From contig NZ_CP031148.1 of NCBI RefSeq assembly GCF_003342675.1, positions 1,860,001-1,924,000 of the forward strand: a stretch of 64,000 nt of DNA, read 5' to 3'. Made by a program: the position numbers and the translations under genes. The stretch comes from Haloplanus rubicundus (GTDB lineage Archaea; Halobacteriota; Halobacteria; Halobacteriales; Haloferacaceae). The first letter of the stretch is position 1, and each line of letters starts with the position of its first letter. Under the pieces are notes generated by a model. It was not told where the DNA came from. It saw only the letters and a list, made by a program, of their open reading frames with translations, and searched no databases. Shown here piece by piece: positions 18,322-25,798 of the stretch.

Positions 18322-18666
18322 ATGCAACCCGTCCCCTTCGACGAGGCCGAGACGTACGAACCCGACGAGGGCTGGCGCCGGGTGTCGCTGGCCGGTAGCG
18401 ACCGATTCACCTTCGAGTGGTTCGAGAAACCGCCGGGTCACTCCTCGCCGATGCACGATCACGAGAACGAACAGGTCTGTCTCGTCCTCCAGGGCGAGAT
18501 GACCGTCTACACCGAGGACGACGAGGTGACCCTCGGCCCGTACGACTCCGTCCATCTGGAGGCCTGGGAGTCCCACCGGGTCGAGAACACGGGCGACGAA
18601 CGCGCCGTCGGCCTCGACGTGTTTGCGCCGGGGCGCTCCTTCGACTTCTGGACCGACCGGGAGTAG
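18322..18666 (+). CDS. Small cupin-domain protein
   Basis: This is a single-cupin protein of 114 residues. Cupin motif 1 (GHSSPMHDHENEQVCLVLQG) carries the His-His-Glu metal triad. Motif 2 is partly kept (YDSVHLEAWESHRVEN). It probably binds a divalent metal and is cytosolic. Substrate and partners are not evident. It diverges from thiR and converges with the dehydrogenase. Confidence 0.8.
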   Translation: MQPVPFDEAETYEPDEGWRRVSLAGSDRFTFEWFEKPPGHSSPMHDHENEQVCLVLQGEMTVYTEDDEVTLGPYDSVHLEAWESHRVENTGDERAVGLDVFAPGRSFDFWTDRE

Positions 18667-18675
18667 GCCGAGCCA

Positions 18676-19635
18676 CTATCGCTCGGCCGGCGTCGCCGTG
18701 TAGCGCTCGGGGGCCCCCGAGCCATCGAGCATGCCGAACACGTTGTCGACGAGCGTCCGGACGATGTCGACGCGCGTCTCGGTCGTCGTCGCGGCGACGT
18801 GTGGCGTCGCGACCACGTTGTCGAAGTCGTGGAGCGGCGAGTCGGCCGGGAGGGGTTCGGTTTCGAACACGTCGAGGCCGGCGCCGGCTATTTCGCCTCG
18901 CTCCAGCGCGTCGATCAGGGCCGACTCCGAGACGATAGGCCCCCGCGCCGTGTTGATCAGGATGGCCGAGTCCTGCATCCGGGCGAACGCGTCGGCGTCG
19001 ATCAGATCCCGCGTCTCGTCGGTCAACTCGGCGTTGACGGTGACGATGTCGCTCCGCGAGAGCAGGTCGTCGAGATCGGTGAGTTCCGCACCCGTCACGT
19101 CGGTGTCCTCCTCGAAGACGTAGGGGTCGTACGCGAGGACCTCCATATTGAGGCCGGCAAAGAAGGCGGCGACGCGACTGCCGGCGTCGCCGAAGCCGAC
19201 GATGCCGACGGTCCGGCCGTTGACCGTCGTGTTGAGGTCGGTCTCGTCGCGCCAGCCACCGGCTTCCAGCAGGCGGTCGTTGTGGACGATGTCCCGGGAG
19301 ACGGCGATGGCGAGGCCGAGGGTGTACTCCGCGACGGCGGCGGCGTTCAACCCCGGCGTGTAGGTGACGCCGATGCCCAGGTCCGCCGCCGCGTCGAGGT
19401 CCACGTTGTCGATGCCGGTCCCGATCTTGCCGACCACCTGCAGGCTCTCGGCCGCCGCGAGCACGTCGTCCGTGATCGGGAGGCGAGAGGTGGTGAAGAG
19501 CACGTCCACCCCGTCGAGGGCGTCGACGAGGGCGGCTTCACTGGCCTCGACGCCGACGGTCAGGTCGAGGCGGTCGTCCACCCTCGTTTCGAGCACCGCA
19601 AACGGCTGGACGTCCTGATCGACGAGTGCCTTCAT
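18676..19635 (-). CDS. D-2-hydroxyacid dehydrogenase (NAD-dependent)
   Basis: The 319-residue protein has the SerA/PdxB fold. The NAD-binding loop is GIVGFGDAGSRV, with a slightly altered GxGxxG. Catalytic Arg lies in NTARGPIV, Glu in GAGLDVFETEPL and His in ATPHVA. There is no C-terminal ACT or allosteric domain, so it is not a full-length 3-phosphoglycerate dehydrogenase. Glyoxylate/hydroxypyruvate-type reduction is more likely. It lies one base downstream of the M29-like gene and probably forms an operon with it. Confidence 0.83.
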   Translation of the reverse strand: MKALVDQDVQPFAVLETRVDDRLDLTVGVEASEAALVDALDGVDVLFTTSRLPITDDVLAAAESLQVVGKIGTGIDNVDLDAAADLGIGVTYTPGLNAAAVAEYTLGLAIAVSRDIVHNDRLLEAGGWRDETDLNTTVNGRTVGIVGFGDAGSRVAAFFAGLNMEVLAYDPYVFEEDTDVTGAELTDLDDLLSRSDIVTVNAELTDETRDLIDADAFARMQDSAILINTARGPIVSESALIDALERGEIAGAGLDVFETEPLPADSPLHDFDNVVATPHVAATTTETRVDIVRTLVDNVFGMLDGSGAPERYTATPAER

Positions 19636-19636
19636 C

Positions 19637-20614
19637 TCAGAAGAAGGTGAACTCGCCGTCTTCGAGGACCACCTCGCCGTCGAGTTCGAGCGTGGGCTCG
19701 GCGATCATGGCGTCGAAGTGCACGGGTGCGCGGGTGGTGCCCCCGAGGTTGCTGCTCGTCCCGATGCCGAAGTGGACGTTGCCGTACCGGCCGTGGTCGT
19801 TGGAGAACCAGCCGTTGAACTCGGGACACTCGGGGTTCATGCCGACCGCGAGTTGGGCGATGTTGTAGACGGCCGGGTCGTCGTGTTCGGCCCACACGTC
19901 CGCGATGCGCTGGGCCTCACGGCCGCCTTCGACGGACGTCACGGCGCCGTCTTCGATTTCCATCCGGACCGGCTCCTCCAGCACGCCGATGTCGAGGTTG
20001 GGGATGGCGCCGTCGAAGACGACCGTTCCCTCGGTCGTTCCCTCGACGGGCGAGATGTTGGCCTCGATGTGGACCAGCGCGGTGAACTCGCCGGGTTCGT
20101 GGGCGATGCCGGGGTGGGCGTTCCCGTCCCGACCCTCCAGGCCGACGGTCACGTCGGTCCCCTGTGGCGACGTGATGCGGGCCTCGTCGGCCTCGCCGAA
20201 CTTCCGGGCCATCTCCTCGCAGTGGGGGCGCATCCCCTCGTAGTCGGCGTAGAGGCCGCCGGTTTTGAGCTGTTCGGGGGTGAACTTCACCATACTGATG
20301 AGGCGTGCGCCGGCCTCTCTGGCCGCCGCCGCGGCGCTCGAGTGAGTGATCGAGCGGTGGACGGGCGTGATGATCACCTCGGCTTCGAGCATCGCGGCCG
20401 CGACGGACGGCTCCGGCTCGTTGCCGTCGTACTCGCGGGGGTCCATCAACGTCATCGTCACGTTCGCGCCCCGTTCGTTGGCGGCTGCGGCGACGCGTTC
20501 GGCCACGTCGGCTACCTCCCAGTCCGAGACGACGAGGACGTCTTCCCCGGCCTCGATGCCCGCGCAGGTGTCGACGACGATGCTCGCGCCACCCATCTCC
20601 TGAACCGAGTCCAT
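19637..20614 (-). CDS. Leucyl aminopeptidase-like (M29 / aminopeptidase T family)
   Basis: The 325-residue product resembles the M29-type metallopeptidase family, which also includes 2,5-dihydroxypyridine dioxygenase relatives. A Rossmann-like N-terminal half (GEDVLVVSDWEVADVAERVA) is followed by a C-terminal metal-binding half with HIEANISPVEGTTEG, GMNPECPEFNG and HFDAMI. The ATG at 20614 gives MDSVQEMGGASIVVD, with a TATA-like element 27 bases upstream. A longer in-frame extension to 20761 lacks protein character. Substrate cannot be settled from sequence. Confidence 0.72.
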   Translation of the reverse strand: MDSVQEMGGASIVVDTCAGIEAGEDVLVVSDWEVADVAERVAAAANERGANVTMTLMDPREYDGNEPEPSVAAAMLEAEVIITPVHRSITHSSAAAAAREAGARLISMVKFTPEQLKTGGLYADYEGMRPHCEEMARKFGEADEARITSPQGTDVTVGLEGRDGNAHPGIAHEPGEFTALVHIEANISPVEGTTEGTVVFDGAIPNLDIGVLEEPVRMEIEDGAVTSVEGGREAQRIADVWAEHDDPAVYNIAQLAVGMNPECPEFNGWFSNDHGRYGNVHFGIGTSSNLGGTTRAPVHFDAMIAEPTLELDGEVVLEDGEFTFF

Positions 20615-20638
20615 ACCCCACACCCCGTCCGGCGATGT

Positions 20639-20648
20639 CAATAAATCT
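20639..20648 (-). promoter_or_regulatory. TATA-like element of the M29-like/dehydrogenase operon
   Basis: An AT-rich octamer (aataaatc on plus, reading gatttatt on minus) is centred about 28 bases before the ATG at 20614. That is the spacing expected for a leaderless haloarchaeal transcript. Confidence 0.5.
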
Positions 20649-20745
20649 ACTCCACGCCGGCGACGACGCGGACAGCACGCCCGTGTCGGCCGTGAACGCG
20701 ATGGGCCGTGCGCACGCCGGCGGATCAGCGCCACACGCAGATTTG

Positions 20746-20766
20746 ATATAGCGACATACAATTTAT
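20746..20766 (+). repeat. Left inverted repeat flanking the recombinase module
   Basis: This is a 21-base AT-rich element. On the minus strand it matches 23122-23142 on plus at 20 of 21 positions, including the perfect 15-base core TGTATGTCGCTATAT. It lies 21 bases past the end of the recombinase gene. It is too far from the 20614 start to be that promoter. It is a possible recombination or protein-binding site. Confidence 0.8.
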
Positions 20767-20787
20767 AACTTCCCGAACGGCGCCCAC

Positions 20788-21804
20788 TCAGGTGAGTTGG
20801 TATATGTTGTCCTCGTACGTCCGGCGCACCCGATCACCCCAGTCGTGGGTGTAAGTGTCGATGATGTCGCTGGCCACGTCGCCGCGGAGGTACTTGACGA
20901 TGCCCCGGTCGCCCGTGCGGTCCCGGAGGTGGGTCGTGAAGAAGTGCCGGAAGTAGTGGGGCGTGACGTTCTCCTCGGCGCCGCCGCCGTCGCGGTGCCA
21001 CCCGCGCTCGCGCGCGTGCGATTCGACCATGTGGTGGACGACGTGTGGCGTGACACGCGCTCCCCAGTCGTCGCGGGTGCTCACGAACAGTGGTTCCGCC
21101 CGGGTGGCGGTGTCGGGTCTGATGGCGAGCCAGCGCCGCAGGACGATCCGCAGTTCGTCGTCGACGGGGATCACCGTCGCGCGCTTGCGTTTGTTGGCCG
21201 CCGTCCGTCGCTCGCCGTCGATTTCGTCGCCGACGGCGCGGTCGGCGGCGACGAACAGGGCGTCCCCGCGGCCGTCGAGCTGCGGACGGATCGGTACGTC
21301 CAGCGTCTCGCGGGTGATTGGCACCGAGAGATCACGCAGGTCGAGATTGCAGAGCTCGCCCACCCGGATGCCCGTCTTGAGCATCGTCACGAGGAGCGCG
21401 CGGTCGAGCGGATGGGCGACGTCGGCGAGGAAGTCGCGCATCTCCGGGACGGCGATTTCCCGCCGCGTCGGATCGGTGTTGATGCGCTCGTCCATCTCCT
21501 CGGCGACGAGCGTCATGGGGTTCGAATCGAACGCCCCGACCTGCGTCATGTACGCGTAGAAGCGGTGGAGGTAGGCGGCGTAGGTGGCGACGGTGCTCTC
21601 GGCGACGGTGCCGCGCAGCTGGTGGACCCACGCCATACAGTCCCGGTGCTCGGCCGTCGCCGGGGTCGCCCCTCGCTCGTCGGCGAGGAAGGACTCGAAC
21701 GTCCGGAGGACGCGCTCGTAGGCCGCGCGCGTGCGGTCCGTCTTCCCGTGGTAGGTCATGTCCTGCAGGAAGTAGCCCACGGGATCGTCGACGTCGTCGC
21801 TCAC
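20788..21804 (-). CDS. Tyrosine recombinase (XerC/D-like integrase)
   Basis: The product has 338 residues. The N-terminal SAM-like core-binding domain (DRTRAAYERVLRTFESFLAD) covers about 20-110. The catalytic domain has Arg in TGIRVGELCNLDL, a Lys in NKRKRATVIPVDDE and the His-x-x-Arg box HYFRHFFTTHL. Tyr lies in IIDTYTHDWGDRVRRTY. There is no viral or plasmid gene beside it. It overlaps the DUF5805-type gene by 4 bases, a pairing I recall as common on haloarchaeal chromosomes. That suggests a resident recombinase rather than a phage integrase. Confidence 0.88.
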   Translation of the reverse strand: MSDDVDDPVGYFLQDMTYHGKTDRTRAAYERVLRTFESFLADERGATPATAEHRDCMAWVHQLRGTVAESTVATYAAYLHRFYAYMTQVGAFDSNPMTLVAEEMDERINTDPTRREIAVPEMRDFLADVAHPLDRALLVTMLKTGIRVGELCNLDLRDLSVPITRETLDVPIRPQLDGRGDALFVAADRAVGDEIDGERRTAANKRKRATVIPVDDELRIVLRRWLAIRPDTATRAEPLFVSTRDDWGARVTPHVVHHMVESHARERGWHRDGGGAEENVTPHYFRHFFTTHLRDRTGDRGIVKYLRGDVASDIIDTYTHDWGDRVRRTYEDNIYQLT

Positions 21805-22175
21805 GACTCCTCCACGAGCCGGTAGCCGCCCTCACGACCGCTGTACTGGACGACGTTCCGTTCCTGGAGCGACTCCAGCGCCTCCTCCAGCCGGTCCTCG
21901 ACCCCGTCGGTCACGGATTCGAGGAGGGCGTCCCACGAACGGTGGTCATCCCCGCTGAGGGCGTCTTTCACCCGGGGTTCGAGCCCCGAAGACGTGTCTT
22001 CGGCGGGTTCCTCGGACGACGGCCGATCGGGCACCTCGAAGTCGCGGCGGCCGGCCTGCACCATCGTCCGCACGAACTCGCTTTGACTCATGCCGAGTCG
22101 GTCGGCGTGTTCGCGCCAGCGCTCCTTCTGGTAGGGCGGCACGTACGTCTTCACCGGAACGGAGTCGTCTGCCAT
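21801..22175 (-). CDS. DUF5805-type small DNA-binding-like partner of the recombinase
   Basis: The product has 124 residues. The N-terminal 45 residues (VPVKTYVPPYQKERWREHAD then MSQSEFVRTMVQAGRR) look like a ribbon-helix-helix unit. The C-terminus looks like a small winged-helix (LEEALESLQERNVVQYS, EGGYRLVEE). The ATG at 22175 gives MADDSVPVK. A longer frame to 22262 is unlikely. Overlap with the recombinase implies coupled expression, and a directionality or accessory factor role is inferred. Confidence 0.7.
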   Translation of the reverse strand: MADDSVPVKTYVPPYQKERWREHADRLGMSQSEFVRTMVQAGRRDFEVPDRPSSEEPAEDTSSGLEPRVKDALSGDDHRSWDALLESVTDGVEDRLEEALESLQERNVVQYSGREGGYRLVEES

Positions 22176-22274
22176 ATTGGCCCCTCGATTGCCGGTTACT
22201 TCAAAGTAGTCCCACTCAGGGGGATAAGGGTCTTTATCTGGGGTTGTAGTGCCGGAATTCACCCCGCAATGTCG

Positions 22275-22335
22275 TTGTATTTGTGAATATAGTCTTACTA
22301 TGGCACTGATGACAGTCCGACACTCACAAATACAA
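22275..22335. repeat. 12-base perfect inverted repeat inside the recombinase module
   Basis: TTGTATTTGTGA at 22275-22286 and its exact reverse complement at 22324-22335 are separated by 37 bases. They lie just past the end of the SRAP gene and about 100 bases before the DUF5805-type start. It could be a terminator for the SRAP gene or a binding site. The left arm with its following bases loosely resembles the outer flanking repeats (12 of 18 positions). Confidence 0.7.
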
Positions 22336-22346
22336 ATATTCCCTGC

Positions 22347-23048
22347 TCACGCCGCCCCGTCTGCCCGCTCGACCAGTGACGGGTCGTCGTTCCGCGGATC
22401 GTTCACCTGCGTCGAGACGGGGTAGGCGGTCAGGTCGTCGGTAGGGTAGGGATCACAGCAGTCGAGGGCCGCTTCGACCGACCCGTGGAGCCACGTCGAC
22501 TCCTCGCTCGGGTCGAGGATGACGGCCATCCGGTGGTGGAGGTCGCTCACCAGGTCGTTCGGCTCCGTGGTCACGATGGCGAAGGTGTGGATCGGCTCGC
22601 TCTCGCTCGACGCCCCCGCACTCCCGAACTCGCCGAGCCCCGTCTGTCGCGTCGGTGGCTCCCACCGCGACCAGATACCCGCCATCGCGAACGGGCGGTC
22701 GTCCTCGAAGGCGACGCGGTAGGGTCGCTTTCCCTCGTCACGGCTCACCCACTCGTAGAAGCCGTCCGCGGGGACGAGACAGCGCCGGTGTTCGACCGCC
22801 TCGGCGAACGTCGGCTTCTCCGTGATGGTCTCCGAACGGGCGTTGATCGGGGGGTTCGCGTCGTCGTCGGCCCACTCCGGGACCAGTCCCCACTGCTGGT
22901 GAGTGAACTGCTTTGGGTCCGCCCCGGTCACCACCGGGAGCTCTTGCCCCGGCGCGCAGTTGTACCGCGGTTCGACGTTCGGCGACTGCGTCCCGAACCG
23001 CTCGGCCAGTTCCTCGGCCGACGTGAAGAGCGTGTACCGGCCACACAT
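22347..23048 (-). CDS. SRAP-domain protein (YedK/HMCES family)
   Basis: SRAP proteins crosslink through Cys2 to abasic sites in single-stranded DNA. The 233-residue protein starts MCGRYTLFTSAEELAERFG. It has the Asn-Ala-Arg loop (INARSETI), the catalytic Glu in PADGFYEW and His in LHHRMAVIL. All key residues are intact. It lies inside the inverted repeats that also enclose the recombinase. Its start is preceded by a TTTAA-like patch about 26 bases upstream. Confidence 0.92.
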   Translation of the reverse strand: MCGRYTLFTSAEELAERFGTQSPNVEPRYNCAPGQELPVVTGADPKQFTHQQWGLVPEWADDDANPPINARSETITEKPTFAEAVEHRRCLVPADGFYEWVSRDEGKRPYRVAFEDDRPFAMAGIWSRWEPPTRQTGLGEFGSAGASSESEPIHTFAIVTTEPNDLVSDLHHRMAVILDPSEESTWLHGSVEAALDCCDPYPTDDLTAYPVSTQVNDPRNDDPSLVERADGAA

Positions 23049-23121
23049 ACCTGCTCCTTCGGTCGGAGTGGGTTAAAGCGCCCGCCGGACGACTCGCACG
23101 TCGGTACCGTTGCCCGCAACG

Positions 23122-23142
23122 ATAAACTGTATGTCGCTATAT
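23122..23142 (+). repeat. Right inverted repeat flanking the recombinase module
   Basis: This is the partner of 20746-20766 in opposite orientation, with 20 of 21 bases matching. It lies 74 bases before the SRAP start and about 140 before the toxin-antitoxin operon. The pair encloses the recombinase, the DUF5805-type gene and the SRAP gene. Confidence 0.8.
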
Positions 23143-23281
23143 AGAGTCTATCGGGGGCGTAGTCGAGACCGGCTGTCTCGATGCATACGGCCCTTCGTCC
23201 AGAGCATGTACTCCCCTTCGGCGTTTTCGTATCTTTCACTCCTAACACTCTTTACAGTAGATGATGTACCTCGATTCGACG

Positions 23282-23653
23282 ATGTCCATCGATCGAGACA
23301 CCTTCGAGAACGCGAGTGAGGGCGAACTCGCGGACCTTTCGGTCCCGGATCAGGTGCTCGGCTTCCTCGCAGCCAATGCAGATCACGCGTTCAAAGCCCG
23401 TGAAATCGCGTCGCGAATCGACGTCGACGAGGGAGCAGTCAGCACCGCTCTTTCGCGGTTGAAGAGTCGCGACCTAGTCGAACACAAGGCGACGTACTGG
23501 GCGGTGATCGACGACGACGAGCGACTCGAAGGATACCGCGGCTACGAGCGAGCAACCGCACTGTTCAACGACCAACTCGGGACGGAAGACGCGGCGGCGT
23601 GGCGCGAGCACGCACCCGAAGAATCACACCCGAGCGTCGAGGACGAACGGTGA
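23282..23653 (+). CDS. MarR-like winged-helix protein, likely antitoxin
   Basis: The product has 123 residues. Its wHTH reads HAFKAREIASRIDVDEGAVS, then LSRLKSRDLVEHKATYWA. It overlaps the following PemK-like gene by 4 bases, which is the usual antitoxin-toxin order. I chose the ATG at 23282 (MSIDRDTFEN) because related proteins start there. An in-frame ATG at 23261, 27 bases after an AT-rich patch, is also possible. Confidence 0.78.
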   Translation: MSIDRDTFENASEGELADLSVPDQVLGFLAANADHAFKAREIASRIDVDEGAVSTALSRLKSRDLVEHKATYWAVIDDDERLEGYRGYERATALFNDQLGTEDAAAWREHAPEESHPSVEDER

Positions 23654-24000
23654 CCGACGAAGAGACACCGATCTTCGAGCGTGGGGATGTCGTCTACGGT
23701 GCTGATCCGTTCAAAGGTGACGAGAACGCTCGGCCCTGGCTCGTTCTCTCGAACCACGACGGCCGTCCGTTCCACGGCGAGCAGTATATCGCGCTGACGC
23801 TGACGTCGAAATCGTGGATGGATGGCCTGATCGAGATTCCGGAGACGAGTTGGGTTCGTGGTGGGACACCGGATGACAGTCGGATCGTTCCATGGGCCGT
23901 CCAGTCGATCGACTACGAGGACATCGACTTCTGGCAGGGTCGTCTCGACAGTGCCCTCGTCGACGGCGCGGTTGCGTCCCTCGTCGACGAACTCCAGTAG
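23650..24000 (+). CDS. PemK/MazF-like toxin
   Basis: The 116-residue protein has the CcdB/MazF barrel pattern. The opening FERGDVVYGADPF is followed by GDENARPWLVLSN, the RPWLVLSN-type motif of PemK-like RNases. GEQYIALTLTSKSWMDGLIE and SRIVPWAVQSID come next. These toxins cut mRNA in single-stranded regions. The GTG at 23650 overlaps the antitoxin stop. The pair sits just outside the inverted-repeat module. Confidence 0.8.
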   Translation: MTDEETPIFERGDVVYGADPFKGDENARPWLVLSNHDGRPFHGEQYIALTLTSKSWMDGLIEIPETSWVRGGTPDDSRIVPWAVQSIDYEDIDFWQGRLDSALVDGAVASLVDELQ

Positions 24001-24086
24001 CGCGCGTTGTCGTCTCGACCTGTCGACAACGAGATTGCATCTCGAAGCCCGCCATCGTGAACTAGGCGCTCGGCTGGATCGGGCCC

Positions 24087-25796
24087 TCAGAAGCACCGGT
24101 CGAGAATCTCGTCGGCCGTCCGGGCCGCGAGCGCCTGCCCCGTGTTCGTGGGGTTCGCCCCGCCGACGCCGTTCGGGAGCGCCGAGTGGTCGGCGACGAA
24201 CAGTCGCTCCACGTCGTAGGCCTCACACGCCTCGTCGAGTACCTTCCCCATCCGCATCGTACTGTGGACGTGCAGGGCGGTCGGCGGCGAGTCCGACCGG
24301 TGGACGTGCGAGGCGCCCGCCTCCCTGAGGATTTCCGCCGCGATGGTCGCGAGTTCGTCGCGGCGCTTTTGATCCCCTTCGCTCGGCTCGTAGTTCACGA
24401 CGGGAATCGGCCCGTGTTCGTCCGCCAACCCCGGCGTCACGGTGACGCCGTTTCGCCGGTGGGGCCGGTCGTCGCTCACGACCAGTACCTGCAGCATCCG
24501 ACGGTAGTCCGCGAGCAGTCGCTTCAGTTCCGGGCCGGCCAGCCGTCCCATCGTGTCCCACGGGGCGTCCGCGGTGTCGTTCTGGAACGTAAAGCCCGAT
24601 GCGCTGGCGCCGAAGCCCAGTATCGCGCCGACGCCGGGCGTGGTGCCCACCGTCTGTAACATCCCCAGTCCCGGGTAGTCGAACCGGGCGGCGATGTCCT
24701 GCCCCTCGTGTTGGTCGACCGTGTCCTTGCCCAGTAGTTCGTCCAGATCGTCCTCGTTCCACAGCCCCATCACGTTGTCACCGAAGTGGATGGTCAGTCC
24801 CCGGCCCACCCACTCGTTGTCCGGCAGGTCCGCGTTCAGCCAGAGGCGCGGCGTCTCGATGGCGCCCGCGGCGAGAACCACCACCTCGGCGTCCACGCGT
24901 TCGGTCCGGCCGGACCACGTGTCCCGGAACGTGACGCCCGTCGCCGTGGGCCTATCGCCGAGTGACGTCTCCGTCCGCACGTCCGTGACGAACGCGTTCG
25001 GGCGAATCGTCACGTTGCCCGTCTCGAGTGCCGCGGGTACGAAGCTGACGTTGCTGGATCGCTTCGCCTTCTCCTCGTAGGGCGCCCCCCGTGGATGGGG
25101 ATTCCCCGCGATGTTGCCGAGCGCGAGGGTGTCACCCTCCACCTCGGGATAGCTAAAGTCGCCGTCGTAGCCCGCGTCGACGTGGAGTTTCGGATCGGGC
25201 CGTCTGATCGCGTTCGGTTGCGGTCTGTATCCGGGTTCGGTGACGTTCAGGTCGTGGAGGAGGTCCCAGCCCGCCCGCGCCGCTCCGCGGAAGAACAGTT
25301 CCTCCTTCGCGGTGACGGGCGCGGGGCTCACCTCACACATCGCCTCGATCTCTCGGTAGTACGGGAGCAGGTCCGCGTAGTCGATGGGCCAGTGGCCCTG
25401 CTCGTCGACCGACGCCGGGTAGGCCCGGGGATGACAGCCGGTGTAGTGAAGCGTCGTCCCCCCGACGCCCGCACACTGGAGGATCGCCCCGTCGCCGGGG
25501 AACTTCCGGAACCAGAAGCCCCGCTCGTGGTCGGCCGGCCCGAAGAGCAGTTTGTTCACCATCTCGAACTCTCGGGTCGTGAACTGCTCGTCGAGCAACT
25601 CGCCGCTCAGGTCCGTGCTGCTGGACGACGCCTCTCCACCCGACTCCTCGCTCGGCTTCGGCCACTGCTCGTTCCCGTAGAACGGTCCGGCTTCGAGGAC
25701 GAGTACCGACAGCCCCGCCTCGGCTAGCTTCCAGGCCGTCACGGGGCCGTCACCGCCCGCACCGACGACGACGACGTCGTAGTTAGGTGCGACCAT
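24087..25796 (-). CDS. GMC-family FAD oxidoreductase
   Basis: The product has 569 residues. The FAD-binding site VVVVGAGGDGPVTAWKLAEA lies near the start. ACGVGGTT-type GMC motif 1 is seen as CAGVGGTTLHYTGCHPRA and motif 2 as VLAAGAIETPRLWL. The C-terminus carries HSTMRMG and NPTNTGQALAARTADEIL. The ATG at 25796 gives MVAPNYDVVV. There is no signal peptide. The next gene encodes a subunit-3-like protein, so the pair resembles gluconate 2-dehydrogenase-type membrane or soluble complexes. The polyol or sugar-acid substrate is unknown, and no cytochrome c subunit is adjacent. Confidence 0.87.
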   Translation of the reverse strand: MVAPNYDVVVVGAGGDGPVTAWKLAEAGLSVLVLEAGPFYGNEQWPKPSEESGGEASSSSTDLSGELLDEQFTTREFEMVNKLLFGPADHERGFWFRKFPGDGAILQCAGVGGTTLHYTGCHPRAYPASVDEQGHWPIDYADLLPYYREIEAMCEVSPAPVTAKEELFFRGAARAGWDLLHDLNVTEPGYRPQPNAIRRPDPKLHVDAGYDGDFSYPEVEGDTLALGNIAGNPHPRGAPYEEKAKRSSNVSFVPAALETGNVTIRPNAFVTDVRTETSLGDRPTATGVTFRDTWSGRTERVDAEVVVLAAGAIETPRLWLNADLPDNEWVGRGLTIHFGDNVMGLWNEDDLDELLGKDTVDQHEGQDIAARFDYPGLGMLQTVGTTPGVGAILGFGASASGFTFQNDTADAPWDTMGRLAGPELKRLLADYRRMLQVLVVSDDRPHRRNGVTVTPGLADEHGPIPVVNYEPSEGDQKRRDELATIAAEILREAGASHVHRSDSPPTALHVHSTMRMGKVLDEACEAYDVERLFVADHSALPNGVGGANPTNTGQALAARTADEILDRCF

Positions 25797-25798
25797 GG

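Noticed and set aside
20746-20766. Left inverted repeat considered as a classical dif site
   Set aside because: It lacks two clear 11-base arms around a short centre, and there are two copies in opposite orientation, which is unlike a single dif.
23163-23181. Seven-base hairpin TCGAGAC/GTCTCGA before the toxin-antitoxin genes
   Set aside because: It is short, has no T tract and no clear link to a gene end; it may be chance.
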